Assembly: GCA_002479075.1 (NCBI GenBank)
Contig: DLLG01000015.1
Span: 22,042-40,530 of the forward strand
Direction of reading: 5' to 3'
Length of the DNA stretch: 18,489 nt
From: Clostridiales bacterium UBA7568
GTDB taxonomy: Bacteria > Bacillota > Clostridia > Oscillospirales > CAG-272
The notes under the pieces were generated by a model. That model ran no database searches. It had not been told where the DNA came from and worked only from the letters and a program-made list of their open reading frames with translations. Position 1 is the first letter of the stretch. Each line of letters opens with the position of its first letter. The position numbers and the translations under genes are program-made. Positions 14,217-18,489 of this stretch are shown piece by piece.

Positions 14217-15312
14217 TTTTATCTTCTTCCTTTATATATTTGTCACACCGGAATTCCGGCGCGACATTGCTTTCGTAGTAATCTTTAAGCGTTGCCATTG
14301 AAAACCGCCGCTCGTTTTTTTCGTCTCCCGTTCCGTGAACGGCGCAGAGCTCGTCCGAATATTCGCAGAGCGGATATATCGTATAGCCCTTGTGCATACC
14401 GTTGAAATGGCAGACCGTCGGGATGATTTTCGGGCTGCGGACGGTGATCCCGCCCTTTCCTTTGACTATCTCCGCCGTCAGTATTCCTCCAAGCATCTGC
14501 GCTCCGTAGCGCATATTTGAAAGGAAATTTCCGAGCGAATAAACGCAGAGCGTCCGCCCTCCGTCGCTTCTTCCAATCCATTCCGTTCTTTGCAGAACGT
14601 GCGGGTGCGTGCCAATGATGATGTCCGCTCCGCAGCCTGCAATGTATCGTGCGTATTCCTCCTGCTTTTCGCTTGTCGGAAAAACGCTCATTGCTCTGCC
14701 GGAATCGAACTCGTCCCCGAAATGAACGCAGACGATGACGGCGTCTGCCTTCTCCTTTGCCCTCTTTATCAGCCTTTCGCAGAGGGAAAACGACAGGCGC
14801 GGAATATCGCTCTGCTCGTCGCAGTTGGTTGAATAGGTCATCTGCACAAAGGCGAGCTTTATACCTTTTCTCTCAACTACGGCAATGCTGTCCCTGTCAT
14901 AGCCTATGACGGCTTCAGCCCTTTCGGCGATATAGTCCCTTGTAAACCGCAGGCCGTCATCTCCTCTGTCAAGCATATGATTGTTTGCAATACCGATGAC
15001 GTCGAAGCCGACGGCAGCGAGGTTGTCCGCAATTTCGCAGGGCGTGCAGAAATGGGGATAGCCCGAAAAGCCGCTCGTCCCGAGGGGCGTTTCCTGATTT
15101 ATATATGCGACGTCGGCAGAGGAAATTATCTGCGAGACTTTTCCGTATATCGGGGAAAAATCGTAGCCGGAGTCCGTTTTTGCGTCCCGGAAAATGCTTG
15201 AATGAATGAGGTTGTCGCCTGCGGCGGCGATTGTTACGACGGTTTCCCCCGCTCCGGCCCGCGACGGAAGCCCGAGCGCAAGCAGGAGCAGGAGAGCAAT
15301 GATTTTTTTCAA
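14203..15312 (-). CDS. Secreted CapA-family (PgsA-like) metallophosphatase-fold protein, TTG start
   Basis: A 369-residue protein with a signal peptide: Lys-Lys, then IIALLLLLALGLP and an AGA-G type cleavage region near residue 21. No lipobox Cys is seen, so it is exported or membrane-tethered by the uncleaved signal. The CapA/PGA-cap domain shows AAGDNLIH (30-37), NQETPLG (72-78), IANNHMLDRG (108-117), HFGDEF (197-202), GTHPHVLQ (234-241) and SLGNFLS (259-265), matching a calcineurin-like metal site. Founding members take part in poly-gamma-glutamate capsule synthesis; many gut homologues have no known role. The start is TTG at 15312, because an in-frame stop lies shortly upstream and no ATG exists before the signal sequence. 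AAGGA is about 11 nt upstream, in the loop of an inverted repeat. Confidence 0.88.
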   Translation of the reverse strand: MKKIIALLLLLALGLPSRAGAGETVVTIAAAGDNLIHSSIFRDAKTDSGYDFSPIYGKVSQIISSADVAYINQETPLGTSGFSGYPHFCTPCEIADNLAAVGFDVIGIANNHMLDRGDDGLRFTRDYIAERAEAVIGYDRDSIAVVERKGIKLAFVQMTYSTNCDEQSDIPRLSFSLCERLIKRAKEKADAVIVCVHFGDEFDSGRAMSVFPTSEKQEEYARYIAGCGADIIIGTHPHVLQRTEWIGRSDGGRTLCVYSLGNFLSNMRYGAQMLGGILTAEIVKGKGGITVRSPKIIPTVCHFNGMHKGYTIYPLCEYSDELCAVHGTGDEKNERRFSMATLKDYYESNVAPEFRCDKYIKEEDKNDKS

Positions 15313-15313
15313 T

Positions 15314-15344
15314 TCCGTAAATATCCTTACAAGTTATTTACGGA
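15314..15344. repeat. 10-bp perfect inverted repeat with 11-bp spacer in the rhaA-capA gap
   Basis: TCCGTAAATA (15314-15323) and TATTTACGGA (15335-15344) are perfect inverted copies, 21 bp centre to centre, i.e. two DNA turns. In RNA it would be a stem whose loop carries the AAGGA ribosome binding site of the capA-like gene, with the TTG start 2 nt past the stem. No U-run follows on either strand, so it is not a terminator. It could be an operator for a dimeric protein or a translational control hairpin. Confidence 0.7.
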
Positions 15345-15355
15345 TATTTTGCGCA

Positions 15356-16609
15356 TTATCTCTTTGACAATACTTCTTTTTCGTACTTTTCTATCTCTTC
15401 AAACCACTTTGCGCCTGCGGGCAGACCGCATCTTTCGCAATATTCGTCCCATACTGCGCCGAAGGGGAAGGTTTTCAGCTCCTCGTGCATAACCATAAGC
15501 TCCGTGAAGCGACATTCGTCCTGAAGAGCTTTGAGAGCTACGTGCGGAGTGCAGAGAGCGGAAAGGAGTGCCTTCTGCCAGCTGCGGAAGCCGACAACCC
15601 AGGCGGAAACGCGGTTTATGCTTGCGTCAAAATAGTCAAGCGCCATATAAACTCTGTCCAGAGCGTCGCAACGGACGATCTCCTTTGCCATTTCCTTCGT
15701 CTCGTCGTCAAAGGTGAGAACGTGGTCGGAGTCCCAGCGGATGCCTCTTGTGATATGGAGAGCAATCTCCGGGAAGAAGCAGAGCAGGGCGGGGATTTTG
15801 TCGGAAACGACTTCCGTCGGATGATAGTGACCATTGTCCATAAGGGGCAGGCAACCGTCGTGCATAGCGGCGAAAGAAAGAGTAAACTCGGCAGAGCCCG
15901 CAGTATACGCTTCAACGCCTATGCCGAACACCTTTGATTCAACGCAGGGCTTAACGAGGTTTTTATCGAACGGCTCGGAGAGGATTTCTTCGATCGACTG
16001 CTTATATCTCATTCTCGGGCCCATTCTGTCCGCGGGAACGTCCTTGAAGCCGTCGCCGATCCATATGTTCATAACGCAGGGAATGCCTGTTTCCTTTGCG
16101 AAATATTCCGAAATTCTTATGCAGGCTTTGCCGTGCTCAACCCAGAACTTTCTGACTTCCTCGTCCGGGCTTGTGAGCGTCAGACCGTTCTTTGCCATCG
16201 GATGAGAGAAGAAGGTGGGGTTGAAGTCGATTCCCATACCTCTTTCCTTTGCAAAGTCGACCCATTTTTTGAAATGCTTCGGCTCGATTTTGTCTCTGTC
16301 AACAAATTCTCCCGGCTCAAAGATCGCATAGCAGGCGTGAAGATTGAGTTTTTTCTTTCCGGGACAGAGCGACATTGCCTTGTCCATATCAGCCATAAGC
16401 TGTTCGGGAGTTCTTGCCTTGCCGGGATAGTTTCCCGTCGTCTGAATGCCGCCTGTGAGCGGGCCGTCGTGGTCAAAGCCGGTGACGTCGTCACCCTGCC
16501 AGCAATGCAGGGAAACGGGGATGTTTTTCAGTTTTTCGATAGCCGCCTCCGTGTCGACGCCTATCTCCGCATATCTTGCTCTCGCAAGTTCGTATGCCGT
16601 ATTTGCCAT
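15356..16609 (-). CDS. rhaA: L-rhamnose isomerase
   Basis: This 417-residue cytoplasmic enzyme interconverts L-rhamnose and L-rhamnulose, the first step of rhamnose breakdown. It matches the RhaA family over its length (E. coli 419). Recognisable blocks are SLHCWQGDDVTGF (33-45), GNYPGKARTPEQL, LNLHACYA (88-95), DFNPTFFSHP (128-137), NIWIGDG (181-187), GIGVEAYTAGSAEF (229-242) with Glu233, MDNGHYHPTE (257-266) with Asp258 and His261, and RWDSDHV (291-297) with Asp293, Asp295 and His296; these acidic and His residues match the two metal sites known for RhaA. AAAAGGAG lies 7 nt before the ATG. It sits 27 nt behind rhaB. Confidence 0.97.
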   Translation of the reverse strand: MANTAYELARARYAEIGVDTEAAIEKLKNIPVSLHCWQGDDVTGFDHDGPLTGGIQTTGNYPGKARTPEQLMADMDKAMSLCPGKKKLNLHACYAIFEPGEFVDRDKIEPKHFKKWVDFAKERGMGIDFNPTFFSHPMAKNGLTLTSPDEEVRKFWVEHGKACIRISEYFAKETGIPCVMNIWIGDGFKDVPADRMGPRMRYKQSIEEILSEPFDKNLVKPCVESKVFGIGVEAYTAGSAEFTLSFAAMHDGCLPLMDNGHYHPTEVVSDKIPALLCFFPEIALHITRGIRWDSDHVLTFDDETKEMAKEIVRCDALDRVYMALDYFDASINRVSAWVVGFRSWQKALLSALCTPHVALKALQDECRFTELMVMHEELKTFPFGAVWDEYCERCGLPAGAKWFEEIEKYEKEVLSKR

Positions 16610-16636
16610 ATATCTTCTCCTTTTCGGATTTTATTT

Positions 16637-18115
16637 TCAAACAAGTTTGCAGAAACGCTCGTAAGCCTCGTCCCATATAGCTTCTTCCGCAGCTATTGGG
16701 TAATATTCGCCCATTTCTGTTGAGCGGGCGATAACCTCTCTCGCCTCGGAAAGGTCGCGCAGCTCACCCATAGCGATAGCCTGTGCTGCAATGTTGCCCA
16801 TTGCCGTTGCTTCGACGGGGCCGGTATAAACGGGGCGTTTGCAAGCCGTCGCCGCAAATTTTGAGAGCATTTTCTCTTTCGTTCCGCCGCCGACGATGTT
16901 TATTGCGGGGAGCTTCTCGCCGCACATCTCGTCTATTCTGTCAATGACCCAGCGATAGCGCAGGGCGATACTGTCAAATATGCAACGGACGATCTCGCCC
17001 ATAGTCTCGGGCGTGCCCTGACCGGTCTTTTGGCAATATTCTCTGATTCTCTGCGGTATGTTTCCGGGAACGCCGAGCACAGGCTCGTCGGGGTTGACGA
17101 GAAAGCGGAGAGGCTTTGCGGAAAGAGCCATATCGGAGAGCTCGTCATAGCTGTATTTTTTGCCCTCTCTTGCCCATTGACGGCGGGATTCCTGTTCAAG
17201 CCAGAGACCCGTTATGTTCTTTGAGAAACGGATTGTGCCGCCGTAGCCGCCCTCGTTTGTAAAGTTGTATTCGTTTGATTTTTCGCTGATTACGGGTTGC
17301 TTTGTTTCCGTACCCATAATAGACCACGTTCCCGAGCTTATGAAGATGAATTTTTCGCCTTTTGCGGGAACCGCAACGACGGCAGAGCCCGTATCGTGCG
17401 CCGCAACGGAGATGACCTTCGGGTCGATTCCGCCGACTTCTTCTTTGACCTGTGAAAGGAGCGAGCCGCAGGGCGTACCGGGCATAACGACATTACGGAA
17501 GATGTTTTCCGGTAAGCCGTAACGCTTTATCAGATCCCAGGCCCAGTCGCGCGCGCCGGCGTCAAGGAGCTGACCGGTTGACGCTATCGTATATTCCGTC
17601 TGCTTGTTTCCCGTGAGAAAATAGTTGAGCAGATCGGGGATGAAGAGCATATCCTTTGCTATCGAAAGGAGCTCCGGAGTATCTTTTTTGATTGCGAGAA
17701 GCTGGAAAAGACTGTTGAAATCAATCGTCTGTATGCCTGTTCTCGCATAGAGCTCATCGCGCGGAACGAATTTATATGAATATTCAGCCATACCGAGGTT
17801 GCGCTCGTCTCTGTAATGAGTGGGGTTGCCGAGAAGATGACCCTTTGAATCGAGCAGACCGAAGTCAACTCCCCAGGTGTCGATGCCCATAGAGGCAATA
17901 TCCTTGTCGTCCGAAAGGGCACACTGACGCATAGATTCTTTTATTTCAAAGAAAATGCGGAGAATGTCCCAGTTGAACATTCCGGCGTTTATGACGGGGT
18001 CGTTCGAAAAACGGTGATTTTCGCGAAGCTCGATTTTTTCTCCGTCAAAAGAGCCGACTATACCTCGCCCGCTCGAAGCGCCGAGGTCTATGGCAAGCAT
18101 TTTGAGTTTTTTCAT
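16637..18115 (-). CDS. rhaB: Rhamnulokinase
   Basis: This 492-residue FGGY-family kinase phosphorylates L-rhamnulose at O1. The N-terminal half opens with AIDLGASSGRG (8-18), the phosphate-binding loop, followed by GIDTWGVDFGL (77-87), FNSLFQLLA and TGQLLDA. The catalytic base is Asp241 in AAHDTGSAV, then SSGTWSIMG (260-268) and NEGGYGGTIR begin the C-terminal ATP-binding half, with INIVGGGTKE near the end. Length equals E. coli RhaB (489). The open frame runs upstream to 18400, but those extra residues come from repeat-like DNA. ATG 18115 has AAAGGA about 8 nt upstream and starts exactly at the fold. It is the first gene of the upstream operon visible here. Confidence 0.96.
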   Translation of the reverse strand: MKKLKMLAIDLGASSGRGIVGSFDGEKIELRENHRFSNDPVINAGMFNWDILRIFFEIKESMRQCALSDDKDIASMGIDTWGVDFGLLDSKGHLLGNPTHYRDERNLGMAEYSYKFVPRDELYARTGIQTIDFNSLFQLLAIKKDTPELLSIAKDMLFIPDLLNYFLTGNKQTEYTIASTGQLLDAGARDWAWDLIKRYGLPENIFRNVVMPGTPCGSLLSQVKEEVGGIDPKVISVAAHDTGSAVVAVPAKGEKFIFISSGTWSIMGTETKQPVISEKSNEYNFTNEGGYGGTIRFSKNITGLWLEQESRRQWAREGKKYSYDELSDMALSAKPLRFLVNPDEPVLGVPGNIPQRIREYCQKTGQGTPETMGEIVRCIFDSIALRYRWVIDRIDEMCGEKLPAINIVGGGTKEKMLSKFAATACKRPVYTGPVEATAMGNIAAQAIAMGELRDLSEAREVIARSTEMGEYYPIAAEEAIWDEAYERFCKLV

Positions 18116-18489
18116 AGGTTTTTCCTTTCGTATGTTTATTCTCGCCGGTGATTTTTTGTTGTTTGGATGCGCAGGCGCAGGTTTCGCCGAGAAGAGGGTG
18201 AGCCGGCACGACAAAATTGTGACTGAAGGAGCACTCCTTCCACCGCGTTGCGGTCCCACTTCCTCAAAGAGGGAGGCTGAAAAGGAACGCAAAAACCAAT
18301 AATTGAAGTTTTTCGCCTGAATATCGATGAAAGCGGGATGACGGGAGGGGATTTGCTGGTTTGCGCAAGCAAGCCAAGCAGGCCTCGCCGAGAGGGGCAA
18401 AGACCCCTCCCCTACGTTGCAACGCCCGTTTGCGCAGGCAATAACAATAAAATGTTTACACGAAACAATTACCGAAGCTTCTTTTGCCT
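18116..18489 (-). other. Non-coding region upstream of rhaB
   Basis: This 374-bp stretch holds no convincing gene on either strand. It contains the rhaB ribosome binding site (AAAGGA near 18130-18123) and the repeat-like elements described separately. I found no promoter with both boxes near consensus; the most A/T-rich segment, 18440-18470, has only weak candidates such as TTGTTT. A regulator binding site for rhamnose control could lie here but no clear operator palindrome outside the repeats is visible. Confidence 0.6.
18177..18424. repeat. Degenerate intergenic repeats with short palindromes
   Basis: Three small hairpins stand in a row: GAAGGAG-CA-CTCCTTC (18225-18240), ACCGC-GTT-GCGGT (18242-18254) and CTTCCTC-AAA-GAGGGAG (18259-18275, one G-U). 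Further on are GAGGGG/CCCCTC around a 6-nt loop (18392-18409) and the perfect palindrome CGTTGCAACG (18415-18424). A diverged direct repeat, GCAGG..TCGCCGAGA, occurs at 18177-18197 and 18378-18397. The style resembles dispersed palindromic intergenic repeats common in clostridial genomes; that comparison is from memory, not a search. Confidence 0.5.

Noticed and set aside
18116..18400. N-terminal extension of rhamnulokinase to an ATG at 18400
   Set aside because: The added 95 residues are encoded by repeat-like palindromic DNA and have no kinase counterpart; ATG 18115 has its own ribosome binding site and matches the normal N-terminus.
1..18489. tRNA, rRNA, CRISPR array, transposase or prophage genes
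   Set aside because: None were seen on reading both strands; there are no regularly spaced repeats and no transposase or integrase motifs in any convincing frame.

Overview
All sixteen full-size genes lie on the minus strand, so transcription runs from high to low coordinates. The gene families, the AAGGAG-type ribosome binding sites, the tight gene packing and the intergenic repeat style suggest a member of the Bacillota, probably a gut or rumen clostridium. That assignment is an inference from style, because the window holds no rRNA or other taxonomic marker.

Region 1 (about 18489 to 9579) looks like a carbohydrate operon. It starts with 374 bp of repeat-like non-coding DNA, then rhamnulokinase (rhaB), L-rhamnose isomerase (rhaA), a secreted CapA-type metallophosphatase-like protein, a double-SIS sugar-phosphate protein, a tandem class II aldolase, a ribose-phosphate pyrophosphokinase-family protein (prs) and a PHP-domain phosphoesterase. 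RhaA and RhaB give rhamnulose-1-phosphate. No ordinary rhaD is present, and the tandem aldolase, whose second half has lost its metal-binding and catalytic residues, is the natural candidate for the cleavage step.

Region 2 (9536 to 9252) is a regulatory leader. It has a consensus promoter (TTGACT, 17 bp, TATAAT) with an A/T-rich UP-like element, and a 22-codon leader peptide containing five Tyr, three Phe and no Trp codons. After it come mutually exclusive RNA hairpins ending in an intrinsic terminator just before the first structural gene. This has the layout of a ribosome-mediated Phe/Tyr attenuator.

Region 3 (9251 to 18) encodes the whole route from PEP and erythrose-4-phosphate to phenylalanine and tyrosine in one tight operon: aminotransferase, pheA, aroB, aroC, an aroE-aroK fusion, aroQ, aroA, tyrA and DAHP synthase. 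All seven shikimate steps plus both terminal branches are present, with 4-bp or 11-bp overlaps joining aroC through tyrA. There are no trp genes, which fits a leader peptide lacking Trp codons. The attenuator is the main finding of the window. The aroE-aroK fusion, the half-degenerate aldolase, a 10-bp inverted repeat framing the capA-like gene's ribosome binding site and a terminator-shaped hairpin facing the wrong strand are secondary ones.
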